Shown piece by piece: positions 8,457 through 16,344 of a stretch of DNA of 64,000 bases. Where the stretch lies: NCBI GenBank assembly GCA_904830895.1, contig LR882958.1, forward strand, positions 124,001-188,000, written 5' to 3'. Position 1 is the first letter of the stretch, and every line of letters starts with the position of its first letter. The position numbers and the translations under genes were made by a program. Source of the stretch: Planktothrix rubescens CCAP 1459/22. GTDB taxonomy: Bacteria; Cyanobacteriota; Cyanobacteriia; Cyanobacteriales; Microcoleaceae. Below the pieces are notes generated by a model that made no database searches, was not told where the DNA came from, and saw nothing but the letters and a program-made list of their open reading frames with translations.

Positions 8457-9125
8457 CTAGCTAATAATGGCGGAAGATAAAGCTACTACACCAACAGCTA
8501 AAACGGCAAAACCCGAATATTTGATTAGGGAAAATTGGCTATTTTCTAAGGTTTCTTTAAAGGATTGAGTTAGTTTCATTGTGGCTCCAGCAATCATTAA
8601 TTGAATGGCTGTAAACCCAACTAAATAGGAGATTAAGGGGGTCATTTCGGCTCCCATAATTGATTCTCCGTAGGCATAACCGTGAAACAAACCCGCTACA
8701 CTAGCTAAACTAATTAATACTGCTAGGGGTAACTGTTTTTTGAGAACTAATAAAATCCCAATTGTAATCACAGAAAGGGCGATCGCAATTTCAGGAATGG
8801 GTAAATTAAAACTCATTAAATGAATTCCGGTTCCCAACATTGCGGTTAATAGAAAAGCCATAATTATCCAACTACCGCCCACAATTCCGGCTGCAATTAA
8901 ACCAACGGCAATCACAAAAGCTAAATGATCAATTCCAATAATTGGGTGAGCAAGTCCGGCTAGAAATCCTTGAAAAAAGTTTTCCGGGCTTTTCCCTCCA
9001 AAGGCATGATGAGCCTCTGCGGGTTGCGCCATTAGGAGTAATAATAAACTCACCCCTAAAACCAAGATGCGAGTGCTATTTTGTAGCGAAAAATTTTGAA
9101 AAGACTTTAACATTTTAAACACCAT
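8457..9125 (-). CDS. hupE: HupE/UreJ-family metal transporter, probably cobalt
   Basis: The 222-residue product has a cleavable-looking signal sequence (hydrophobic LVLGVSLLLLLMAQPAEA, about 29-39 plus flanks) that leaves a mature start at HHAFGG. Six further hydrophobic helices follow. The family's HPIIGIDHLAFVIAVG block and the GLFHGYAYGES segment with their histidines are present. HupE/UreJ proteins move nickel or cobalt; control by a cobalamin riboswitch directly upstream points to cobalt. The first ATG (9125) lies inside a hairpin of the riboswitch region, and an in-frame ATG at 9113 is an alternative start with GGTG upstream. Both give a signal peptide. Confidence 0.88.
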   Translation of the reverse strand: MVFKMLKSFQNFSLQNSTRILVLGVSLLLLLMAQPAEAHHAFGGKSPENFFQGFLAGLAHPIIGIDHLAFVIAVGLIAAGIVGGSWIIMAFLLTAMLGTGIHLMSFNLPIPEIAIALSVITIGILLVLKKQLPLAVLISLASVAGLFHGYAYGESIMGAEMTPLISYLVGFTAIQLMIAGATMKLTQSFKETLENSQFSLIKYSGFAVLAVGVVALSSAIIS

Positions 9126-9135
9126 CTGTACCGCG

Positions 9136-9285
9136 CAGATGTGCGAAAGAACAATCTGATTTCGGTGGGTGTTCTGACTTAGAGATTAATATTCTCATCA
9201 CAGTTGCGGGACAGTGTTGGATTTGCGCCAAACTTTCCCCTTGCTTCTAGCGACTGTTCCCCGCTAGAACCGATTCAGACCTTTC
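9136..9285 (-). promoter_or_regulatory. Cobalamin (B12) riboswitch controlling hupE
   Basis: Read on the minus strand, the leader contains GCGGGGAACAG, then GGGGAAAGTTTGGCGCAAATCC, the B12 box ACTGTCCCGCAACTG (complement of 9201-9215), and later AGTCAGAACACCCACCG. These match, in order, the conserved core of cobalamin riboswitches. A following hairpin CATCTG (9123-9128 complement) / CAGATG (9136-9141 complement) with a 7-nt loop covers the first hupE ATG, which suggests that B12 binding blocks translation. Repression of cobalt uptake when cobalamin is plentiful is the expected logic. Confidence 0.9.
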
Positions 9286-9335
9286 ATTGTATCATAATTT
9301 CTCCCAATATTCAATCGGTAGAAATACTTAAATTA

Positions 9336-9779
9336 TTACCATTTTTTATAGGAAAGGAATTTTCCAGACATCGTAATTTTAACGCGATCGCCATTGGGGT
9401 CTTCGATTTTATCCACATCTAAGGTAAAATCAATCGCACTCATAATTCCGTCGCCAAATTTTTCATGAATTACGCTTTTAAGAGGCATTCCATAGACCTG
9501 CATAATTTCATAAAATCTATAGATTAAGGGATCGGTTGGAATCATGGGATCAAGTGATCCTTTGACGGGATAATCGGTTAAGAGTTCAATATATTCTGTG
9601 CTTAAACCTAGGGCTTCAACTAATTTTTTGGCTTCCTCATAGGAAGCACTCGCTTGTCGATAAATAACCGCAGCAATCCAAACTTCATCGCGCCCCAGCA
9701 GTTGCTCTAAATCTGAAAAGGTGACTCCTTTAGATTTTTTAGCCGATAATAACTTTTCTGTAATTTCTGAAATAGCCAT
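9336..9779 (-). CDS. cynS: Cyanate hydratase (cyanase)
   Basis: Cyanase converts cyanate and bicarbonate to ammonia and carbon dioxide, so it supplies nitrogen and detoxifies cyanate. The 147-residue length is standard. The N-terminal helical domain is followed by the catalytic domain with R88 and E91 ([13 protein letters not shown]) and S114 (DGIMSAIDF), the family's Arg-Glu-Ser triad with the usual Arg-to-Glu spacing of three. AGGAGG stands 8 nt before the ATG. A sigma-70-like promoter is visible upstream. No other cyn gene is adjacent. The cobalamin riboswitch starts about 50 bp downstream. Confidence 0.96.
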   Translation of the reverse strand: MAISEITEKLLSAKKSKGVTFSDLEQLLGRDEVWIAAVIYRQASASYEEAKKLVEALGLSTEYIELLTDYPVKGSLDPMIPTDPLIYRFYEIMQVYGMPLKSVIHEKFGDGIMSAIDFTLDVDKIEDPNGDRVKITMSGKFLSYKKW

Positions 9780-9822
9780 TGAAAGTTCCTCCTAGAATTT
9801 ATTGGTTGATAACTTGTCTCAA

Positions 9823-9850
9823 ATTATAAAATATTTTGCTGATCATGCAA
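9823..9850 (-). promoter_or_regulatory. Likely sigma-70 promoter of cynS
   Basis: On the minus strand TTGCAT (complement of 9845-9850) and TATAAT (complement of 9823-9828) are separated by 16 bp, 44 bp upstream of the cynS start codon. I saw no full NtcA site (GTA-N8-TAC) here. Confidence 0.5.
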
Positions 9851-9886
9851 CGGAAGTATTTGATTTTTAGGCCGGGGCGATCGCCA

Positions 9887-10729
9887 TTAGGATTGGGAAT
9901 TTTTAGGGAGAGGTTTAGGGGGAATAGGTAAACTCCGGGGATGATTGGTTTGTAATTGTTTAACAACGGATAATAACCGTCTTAAATGAGGTTTAATTAC
10001 CTCTTGATGTTCTTGGGTAAGTTCATCTAATCGGGTTTGAATCTTGGATAGATGAAGATCAGAAGCAGAGTCTCCAGATTTTTCCTGTTGTAATTGATCA
10101 ATCACAACTTGAATTTCTAAAAATCGCCCTTGAAAATCCGCTTGTAAAGACTCTAAATGAGCCGTTTCAGTTGAGGAAAATGTTTGTAATTCTTGCCGAA
10201 ATTCCGCTCTAATTTCTGCCAATGCTAGGGAAATATGTTCGGTGCTTGAAGTTACTGCTTGTCCTAAAGCTGCTACTTGTTTACTCCGATAGGCGGAGTC
10301 CAAGGCTTCAGTAGTAGGAAAAGCCTCTAATTTTTGCTGGAGGGATTGAATTTCTTCTAAAAGTTGTTTCCTCAACCCCATAACTACTTTAACCGTATTT
10401 TTTTCTAACTTTTCAACGGAGTCTTGAGCTTGAACAATTTCAATTTGATTTTGATGGGTTTGTTGTTCTAAACGATAACGGTTGGCAACATTCAGCGATA
10501 GGGCTAAGGTTAGGGGGGCAACTCCATAAAACGCTTGACCCGAAAGGGCCACTACTCCCGAACCGACAGCCGAACTGATCAGAGAAACATACTCTGCTAA
10601 CTCTAACCAATGCCGTTGTTTCAGGGAAGAAAAAACCGTTTTAGGAAGAATAGAGTTAGACATCGGCATAGGACTAGAAGTTATAGCATGGGGTCGATTG
10701 GGATGGGCAGAGGACGCTGGTGGAAACAT
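9887..10729 (-). CDS. Membrane-anchored coiled-coil protein of unknown function
   Basis: The 280-residue chain has an N-terminal polar part, one hydrophobic hairpin (about 46-78, LISSAVGSGVVALSGQAFYGVAPLTLALSL, two short membrane-embedded segments), then long heptad-rich helices (about 85-250) full of Gln, Glu and Leu, and a short Pro-rich tail. This suggests a coiled-coil domain attached to the membrane. An internal Met at residue 21 or 23 could also be the start. No enzymatic motif is present and I cannot assign a family beyond the cyanobacterial conserved unknowns. Confidence 0.55.
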   Translation of the reverse strand: MFPPASSAHPNRPHAITSSPMPMSNSILPKTVFSSLKQRHWLELAEYVSLISSAVGSGVVALSGQAFYGVAPLTLALSLNVANRYRLEQQTHQNQIEIVQAQDSVEKLEKNTVKVVMGLRKQLLEEIQSLQQKLEAFPTTEALDSAYRSKQVAALGQAVTSSTEHISLALAEIRAEFRQELQTFSSTETAHLESLQADFQGRFLEIQVVIDQLQQEKSGDSASDLHLSKIQTRLDELTQEHQEVIKPHLRRLLSVVKQLQTNHPRSLPIPPKPLPKNSQS

Positions 10730-10923
10730 AATAATCTATTCTACTAGGGATATTGGGACACAGTGGTTAACTCCAGAATACAAAAAATTATGGCTATCCG
10801 CACTAGGAATTAAAAATTTGATGATCGGTTCGGCGAGTCCTTAACTGTTAAGATGTTTTGGGAGTACAAAATTATCTTAATTTCTGGTTTGATATTGGAG
10901 TTGTCTGAATTTTAACACCCTTA

Positions 10924-11082
10924 ATGCCTAGATTCAATATGAAACCAAATCAAAATCCCAAATTCGATCAATTGAGATCAATTTTTAGTATTACTGCTTT
11001 TGTGGTTTTAGTCCTAGGAGTTGGGTTTTTGAGTCTGAATTTTATTTTGGCTTTATTTCATAAATTCTCATCAACAATTTAA
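10924..11082 (+). CDS. Small single-span membrane protein, unknown
   Basis: From ATG 10924 the frame codes for 52 residues; an in-frame ATG at 10939 would give 47 (MKPNQNPKFDQLRSIFSITA...). The sequence has a basic, polar N-terminus, one strongly hydrophobic helix (about 16-42 in the shorter form) and a short tail ending KFSSTI. The composition is typical of cyanobacterial small transmembrane proteins. It ends 8 bp before the convergent stop of the next gene. I do not recognise a named subunit. Confidence 0.45.
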   Translation: MPRFNMKPNQNPKFDQLRSIFSITAFVVLVLGVGFLSLNFILALFHKFSSTI

Positions 11083-11089
11083 CCTGTTT

Positions 11090-11383
11090 TCAGTGCATAA
11101 ATTTTCTGATTTGATAGGTTCGACTTTCTAAAATAGGTATTTTTAATTCTCCCATTTTTTCGTCAAGTTTTTGAATTGTTTGTTCAGGAAAGCTGGCAAG
11201 TTTTTCCTGGGATTCCCAGCGAATTACCATGACAATTTCCTGATTTTTTACATCTAACCAAACTTCTTTTCCGAGAAATCCAGGAAAATTCTTGAGTCCG
11301 GCTGTCCAAACTTCTTCATCCTTTTGAATAAATAGCTCCCATTGTTCTGTGGGAACTTTGAATTTCAACCACTCAATAACCAT
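11090..11383 (-). CDS. TIGR03792-like small protein (dimeric alpha/beta barrel type)
   Basis: The 97-residue protein starts MVIEWLKFKVPTEQWELFIQ and includes FPGFLGKEVWLD and VIRWESQEKLASFPEQ. This pattern fits the TIGR03792 family of cyanobacterial proteins related to antibiotic-biosynthesis monooxygenases, which fold as ferredoxin-like dimers. The substrate or role is unknown. It is complete, without signal peptide, and stands alone, with a small membrane protein converging on it and a MITE upstream. Confidence 0.7.
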   Translation of the reverse strand: MVIEWLKFKVPTEQWELFIQKDEEVWTAGLKNFPGFLGKEVWLDVKNQEIVMVIRWESQEKLASFPEQTIQKLDEKMGELKIPILESRTYQIRKFMH

Positions 11384-11449
11384 GATTTTTATTAAGATTA
11401 ATTAAACCACAAAGACACAAAGAAGTTTTAAAAACGCTCTGCATTGCTA

Positions 11450-11571
11450 TATAGCAACCGCCAAGGCAGTTAGGACACCAGACGGATCTTGGAACCCAGA
11501 AAGTGAAGTATTTCCCCCCTGTTCCCTCCCTGCCGTGCACGGGGGGCTAGGGGGGGCTGTTCCCTGCTATA
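11450..11571. mobile_element. MITE-like element, family A copy 1
   Basis: The 122-bp segment starts TATAGCAACCGCCAAGGCAG and ends CTGCTATA, so it has short inverted TATAGCA/TGCTATA termini. Inside is a C/G-rich hairpin (CCGTGCACGGGGGG) flanked by GTTCCC units. The first 60 bp are almost the same as the copy at 21774 and, inverted, the copy at 47078. It carries no gene. Confidence 0.75.
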
Positions 11572-11626
11572 TTTTGCAGAAGTAGAGAACCAGAAACAAT
11601 CTCTAATTCCCTACGCCCGATTCCTT

Positions 11627-12151
11627 TTAACCTTTAAAATATTGTCCCCCTAAACGCATGGCATCAGCAATATCCACATCTCCATCTCCATCCGCATCTA
11701 AAAAACTATTTAAAACCGAATTAGAAGCTGATGCAGATTGTTGTTGATTGGTTCCTGTTTTCAGCAAGTTTAATACTAAAGGAACCACCATGGGTAAAAC
11801 CGATTGAATGGTTTGGGCACTAACCCCCGTATGTTGGGAAACGGTTTGAATCAATTGCTGTTGCTGAGTCGAAGAAAATAACATTTCTACCGCCTGGGGG
11901 TTAGAAGTGATTCCAGCAAATTGATTGACTAGATTTTGTACCCCATCATTTCCGATTTCGGTTTGTTTTTCTTGCAAAGAAGACCGCACGGAACTCCCCA
12001 CCATTGACATCACCATTTGACTGGTTTCAGGGGCAATCCCTAATTGATTACCAAGCTGTTGAGCGGTATTCAGAATCCCTCCGATTTGGTCGGTGTTTCC
12101 TACTGTATTGGGATCATTCAAAGCTGTTAAAATTTGATCAAATAGTCCCAT
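11627..12151 (-). CDS. DUF937-type protein with a C-terminal EF-hand/dockerin-like loop
   Basis: The 174-residue protein begins MGLFDQILTALNDP, typical of DUF937/YidB-like proteins, with helical Gln- and Val-rich sequence through about residue 140. The tail contains DADGDGDVDIADAMRLGG, a classic calcium-binding loop of the EF-hand/dockerin type. No signal peptide is seen. The function is unknown; YidB-like proteins are small helical domains found widely in bacteria. The calcium loop is inferred from motif only. Confidence 0.7.
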   Translation of the reverse strand: MGLFDQILTALNDPNTVGNTDQIGGILNTAQQLGNQLGIAPETSQMVMSMVGSSVRSSLQEKQTEIGNDGVQNLVNQFAGITSNPQAVEMLFSSTQQQQLIQTVSQHTGVSAQTIQSVLPMVVPLVLNLLKTGTNQQQSASASNSVLNSFLDADGDGDVDIADAMRLGGQYFKG

Positions 12152-12395
12152 ATTGTTAATGAACCTTTTATGCAGATGAACTACACTCTAGTTTATCCTA
12201 TATCTGATCCATTGGCTTAATTAAGTCGATAAAAAGGTGAAAAAACCTTAATTGAATAGGGATAATTTGTTATAATTACTAATAAATTATCAGAAAAATA
12301 ATCCAAGATAATTCAATATAGAGATGAGATGATAGAACTGCTTACTTATTTTGGTTGTCTAGCTATATTTATGAGTAACTTTGAGTAAGTTTAGA

Positions 12396-12839
12396 TCAGT
12401 TTTTTGTTTCTGTATTTACCCCCGTTAACTCAATCAGTCTTTTCAGGGTGGTTACTTTTTCCCGATGAATGGGTGCAAACCATTCTAGGTTCATAACCAT
12501 TACTTCCAGAGTATAACTATCTGGATTTAAGTAAATTCCTGCTGCCCGATTTAGATCTAGTTCCACTACCCAATATTCTATCCCATCTACCAAATGCAGT
12601 TTTCCCCGTTTTTCTAACTCTAAAAGGGCATGATCTTTAGGACTAGCCCAATTTGCATCCACCATTAACCGGGCTTGAGAAATACGATGCTCGATATTTT
12701 CCATTTTCCACTGATTGTGTTCAGCGATTCTATACAGTTGTTCTAGCTCAATCTCACCAAATTTTGTCGATAGGGGAATCGGTTTGAGTGAACCATTTGC
12801 ACTGAGAAAGGTTTGAGTTGATTTGGTAGCCACAATCAT
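12396..12839 (-). CDS. Conserved protein of unknown function
   Basis: From ATG 12839 the product has 147 residues (MIVATKSTQTFLSANGS...); a GTG five codons further upstream is possible but less likely. It is soluble, with a mixed alpha/beta look, and includes WASPKDHALLELEKRGKL and YLNPDSYTLEVMVMNLEWF. No signal peptide, metal motif or known domain is apparent to me. It stands alone with AT-rich flanks of about 250 bp on both sides. Confidence 0.5.
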   Translation of the reverse strand: MIVATKSTQTFLSANGSLKPIPLSTKFGEIELEQLYRIAEHNQWKMENIEHRISQARLMVDANWASPKDHALLELEKRGKLHLVDGIEYWVVELDLNRAAGIYLNPDSYTLEVMVMNLEWFAPIHREKVTTLKRLIELTGVNTETKN

Positions 12840-13137
12840 GTTCGTTATTCTCACGGATAAAATATTTTAACTTGTGTTCCTATAATCTAACAATTTCTGG
12901 TAAATGTCAGTGATTGTAAAAGGGTTATGGTTGTGATGTGTCGATCTGATCTCCGTGATAACACGTAGAATCTGTTCTGACTGAATTAACATTGCCAGAG
13001 TGACATAGATCACAAACCAGGGTTAGTTGGGATAATATGGATAATGATTATTTTTTATATTAATCTTAATAAAAAAAGGTTGCAATTTGGAGAGTTAAGA
13101 AAGGCTATTACGAGTTAAAAAATTAATTATTCCATGT

Positions 13138-13368
13138 TTATTGTGAATTATATACCTGTTCCATAATTGCCAATTGATAGATTTCACGGGATTCCTGCTT
13201 AACTTTTCCTGACATGGCAGCCAACTGCAAATTAGCAAAGGCATGGACATCCTCAGAATCATAATGGGTAGTTTGTAGCATTCGTCTTAATTGGTTTTCC
13301 TTATGCAAGGTCAGATAGCCCGCAGCCATCACTTCTTGAACCACATCACGAACACGAATACAAGTCAT
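13138..13368 (-). CDS. Short conserved cyanobacterial protein
   Basis: The 76-residue protein (MTCIRVRDVVQEVMAAGYLT...) is predicted to be helical and soluble. The segment LRRMLQTTHYDSEDVHAFANLQLAAMSGKV, with a 16-residue acidic/hydrophobic helix, looks like those small cyanobacterial proteins of unknown role often found as single genes. There is no signal peptide and no catalytic motif. The start is supported by an AGGAATGT stretch upstream. Confidence 0.5.
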   Translation of the reverse strand: MTCIRVRDVVQEVMAAGYLTLHKENQLRRMLQTTHYDSEDVHAFANLQLAAMSGKVKQESREIYQLAIMEQVYNSQ

Positions 13369-13537
13369 AGTACATTCCTACCGTTGAAAAGTTCTGATAA
13401 TACCTAGTGTCAGGGAGTTTTACAAAATTTGCCGTGATCCCAATACATTGACTCTACTGATATTTAGCATCAGAGTGGGGTGATAAGGAATAGGGTTTAA
13501 TAGTGATCTTGATCAAAGTTGTCAAGATGATTGATTG

Positions 13538-15715
13538 CTAAGGGGTACACTGTCCTTTGTCTTGACCCACAGGGGAAAAGTTAGGGATCAGACGGCTATT
13601 GATTTCCTGTTCTGTCAACCAACCCTGGTTCCCTGCTTCTAGGGATGGGGCAACTGGGGTATTGGTCGGCGATGGTGGTGTGGCATCAACCGGAGATAAC
13701 TCCCCATTAGTCGATGCTTTGGGAGTCGAACAAATTTTGACTTGCACCCAGATTCCCCCTTGAGGAGTAGACTGTTTTAGCTGAACCTGAAATACCGATC
13801 CCTGTGGAACAGTTCCCTTAACAGTGTTTTTACCAAATTCGGTGAGCAGAGTAATTCGCTTGGAATTGGCGGTTGGATTTCCCAATTGAATCAAGGATTG
13901 CAATTTTAACAGACTGGGCGCAGAGGCTTGAGGAGTCGCAATTGGAGGAATAGAAGGACTATCCGTAGGGGTGGGAGTGTCTATTAGTTGCGCTTGGGGA
14001 TCATGGTTGAACACCCCTAACCCATAGAGTAATGCCCCTAGAATCCCTAATAAGACGGCAATACCCAGGGATAGGAACCAAATCTTATTCACCCCCGACT
14101 GAGCCGGTCTAGGGCGACCAATTACTGTTTCCATAGATGAATCTTCGGCATCACTGGTATCGGAAGAATCATCCCCTAAATCTTCGGTTAAAGGAACCAC
14201 AGGAGGGATACAAACCTCTTTCTGGGCATCGGGATCATCCTTGGGAACTACCGTAATTAATAACAAGGCAATGGTGACGTTATCATGGCCATTTTGAGTA
14301 TTGGCAATTTCAATCAGACGATCCCGAACCGTTACTAAATCCACTTCTTGACGCAAAACGGGTAAAATTTCCGCTTCCCAATATTGTTCCACCCGATCGC
14401 GATCGCTTAATCCATCAGAACATAATAAAAACACACAATCTTCATCCAGGGGAAACCGTTGTACCGTCGGATGCAGCGTCACCGATGACGTAATCCCCAG
14501 AGCTTGAATTAAAGCCCCAGAAGCCCCCTGTTGCAGAGCATCGCGATAGAGGGCGCAACCCAAACGCACCTGGCGAGAAGCCACATCATCATCCACCGTC
14601 ACTTGATGACAACCACTGGAACTAATCCAATAAACCCGACTATCCCCTAAATGGGTTAAATAAACTTCATGAATATGGGCTAAAGCCATCACCAAGGTGG
14701 TTCCCATCCGTTCCCTACCTTGACGGTTTTCATCATCGTTGCGTTGACAAATCACGTCATTGGCGATGCAGATTGCCCGTTTTAATTTAGGCGTTAAGGA
14801 TAATGGATCCCAATTGGCTTGATGCAGAGGCATTTTTTCCACCTCCTGACGCAGAACATCAATCGCTATCGAAGATGCTACTTCTCCGCCATCCTGCCCC
14901 CCAATTCCATCACAAACAATAGCCAAAGCGGGTTCGCTGGGAGGAACTTCGATCGGTTGATCACCATTGGGATAGCAGGCATCCTCATTATGGGAACGAG
15001 TGGGGCCAGCATCGGTTCCAGCAGCAATCTCAATCTGACGATGATAACCCCGTCCACAAATAGAAAGGGCTTGATCCAATTGTTGGATCAGTTGGGTGGA
15101 GGTGCGTAATTCCCCTGATATCATTTGATGGGTCAGTTGTCGGAGGAATTTTTGGATTTGAGGCTGTGCGGTCGGAACCCACTGTTGCCAAAAATTACCC
15201 AACTGTTTGAGGGTGGCATTATGGATATCTGGGTCTAACTGCAATAACCGAACTAATCTTCCCTGAACCATGAGCAAATGGGAATTAAGCAAACTGGAAG
15301 CGACATTTTGACGGCAAAAGGGTTGCCAAATTTGAGCGATTTGCCATAACCAATTCAGTTGGCGCATTGCCGTTGCATCGGGCCACAGAGCCGCCAGTGT
15401 GGGCATTAGGGTTTCCCCATGGTCTGCAATCGGCCCTTTTTCTAAAAGGATGATCGGTTTATTAATTCCTCCCTTAGCTGGGGAGATAATTCCATAGACC
15501 TGCGGAATGTGCAACCGATAGGCAAATAATTTTAGATAGGGAGAAATCTGATCAGAAATCTCACTGGGTATTTCCGGCAACAGTTCTGGTCGCGTATCTA
15601 CTACAATTCGATTGGTTTTGACCAGGTAGCGATCTGCGATCATCGTTCCCGAAGGCTGATCTTCGATCCCCTCGCCTACCGTCCACAGATATTGTTTTGC
15701 CACAGGATTTTGCAT
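13538..15715 (-). CDS. Large membrane PP2C-type serine/threonine phosphatase
   Basis: At 725 residues this is far longer than a bare PP2C domain (about 240). Residues 1-220 form a domain I do not recognise. The PP2C core starts at AAGTDAGPTRSHNED (231-245) and has VCDGIGGQDGGE (268-278), GTTLV, THLGDSRVY, CSDGLSDRD and GHDNVTIALL, all the metal-binding aspartates included. An acidic linker is followed by one transmembrane helix (about 548-572) and a Ser/Thr/Pro-rich region. The C-terminal 100 residues (SVFQVQLKQSTPQGGIWVQVKIC) look like an SH3-like sheet outside the membrane. It probably reverses Ser/Thr kinase signals. Confidence 0.9.
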   Translation of the reverse strand: MQNPVAKQYLWTVGEGIEDQPSGTMIADRYLVKTNRIVVDTRPELLPEIPSEISDQISPYLKLFAYRLHIPQVYGIISPAKGGINKPIILLEKGPIADHGETLMPTLAALWPDATAMRQLNWLWQIAQIWQPFCRQNVASSLLNSHLLMVQGRLVRLLQLDPDIHNATLKQLGNFWQQWVPTAQPQIQKFLRQLTHQMISGELRTSTQLIQQLDQALSICGRGYHRQIEIAAGTDAGPTRSHNEDACYPNGDQPIEVPPSEPALAIVCDGIGGQDGGEVASSIAIDVLRQEVEKMPLHQANWDPLSLTPKLKRAICIANDVICQRNDDENRQGRERMGTTLVMALAHIHEVYLTHLGDSRVYWISSSGCHQVTVDDDVASRQVRLGCALYRDALQQGASGALIQALGITSSVTLHPTVQRFPLDEDCVFLLCSDGLSDRDRVEQYWEAEILPVLRQEVDLVTVRDRLIEIANTQNGHDNVTIALLLITVVPKDDPDAQKEVCIPPVVPLTEDLGDDSSDTSDAEDSSMETVIGRPRPAQSGVNKIWFLSLGIAVLLGILGALLYGLGVFNHDPQAQLIDTPTPTDSPSIPPIATPQASAPSLLKLQSLIQLGNPTANSKRITLLTEFGKNTVKGTVPQGSVFQVQLKQSTPQGGIWVQVKICSTPKASTNGELSPVDATPPSPTNTPVAPSLEAGNQGWLTEQEINSRLIPNFSPVGQDKGQCTP

Positions 15716-15986
15716 TTGGGTTCCTCACGCCTGGCGTTGCCACTCAAAAGTGATCTTCTAAAATTAGGATGGTTTATCGTTGTTATCTACCCCATAGGTT
15801 GAGGGCGATAACACCAGAACCACAATAGATGTCCAGTCCTGTCCAATTTTGATAACTCACCCTAAAAATTAGCACCAATTGGCAATCAAGATCAGGTAAT
15901 CTGAACTATTGTAGCCTTTGAGCATCACCATCTGCTTGACCATTTGTTGTTAATTTTTCTTGGCTCTGGGCAAGGATGCTTACAGC

Positions 15987-16247
15987 ATGAGTGATTCTCC
16001 CCCTAACCCCTCCGATGACCCTAATTTATTACCTTATTTGGAAATTAATGAACGCTTGACTCAACTCAAAAAGTCTCACGGTCACTATTACCAGATGATT
16101 AATTTAGAGGTTTGGGCTTTAATTGAAACCATGGATCAGTTTTTTCCAGGTTCTTGGAATCGATTTATGAATAACCGTCAACTTTCCATGAAACAATTCT
16201 TACGGCGTCAGCGATCGCAAAAACAATCCCCAGCACCCGATGAGTAG
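15987..16247 (+). CDS. Small conserved cyanobacterial protein
   Basis: I place the start at ATG 15987, 10 nt after AAGGA, giving 86 residues (MSDSPPNPSDDPNLLPYLE...). An upstream TTG would add nine. The N-terminus is disordered and Pro-rich; the rest is helical with aromatic residues (HGHYYQMINLEVWALIETMDQFFPGSWNRF) and a basic tail. It lacks any known motif, and its function is unknown. It converges with ndhM across an unusual double hairpin. Confidence 0.55.
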   Translation: MSDSPPNPSDDPNLLPYLEINERLTQLKKSHGHYYQMINLEVWALIETMDQFFPGSWNRFMNNRQLSMKQFLRRQRSQKQSPAPDE

Positions 16248-16287
16248 GCTGATTTGAGGGTGATCATAAGGTTTAGGGTATATACAA

Positions 16288-16328
16288 ACTCACCATCAAG
16301 AGTCTGTATATGGTGAGTACAGACTCTT
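16288..16328. terminator. Interlocked double inverted repeat between convergent genes
   Basis: Two inverted repeats overlap in an A-B-A'-B' order: ACTCACCAT (16288-16296) pairs with ATGGTGAGT (16310-16318), and AAGAGTCTGTA (16298-16308) pairs with TACAGACTCTT (16318-16328). The two stems exclude each other as simple hairpins or could form a pseudoknot. The 11-bp B stem could end transcription from both sides. Confidence 0.6.
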
Positions 16329-16344
16329 AATGGTCATAATTTTA

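Noticed and set aside
15561-15743. Minus-strand frame overlapping the start of the PP2C gene
   Set aside because: It is out of frame with a clearly coding sequence and has the unlikely composition of a shadow frame.
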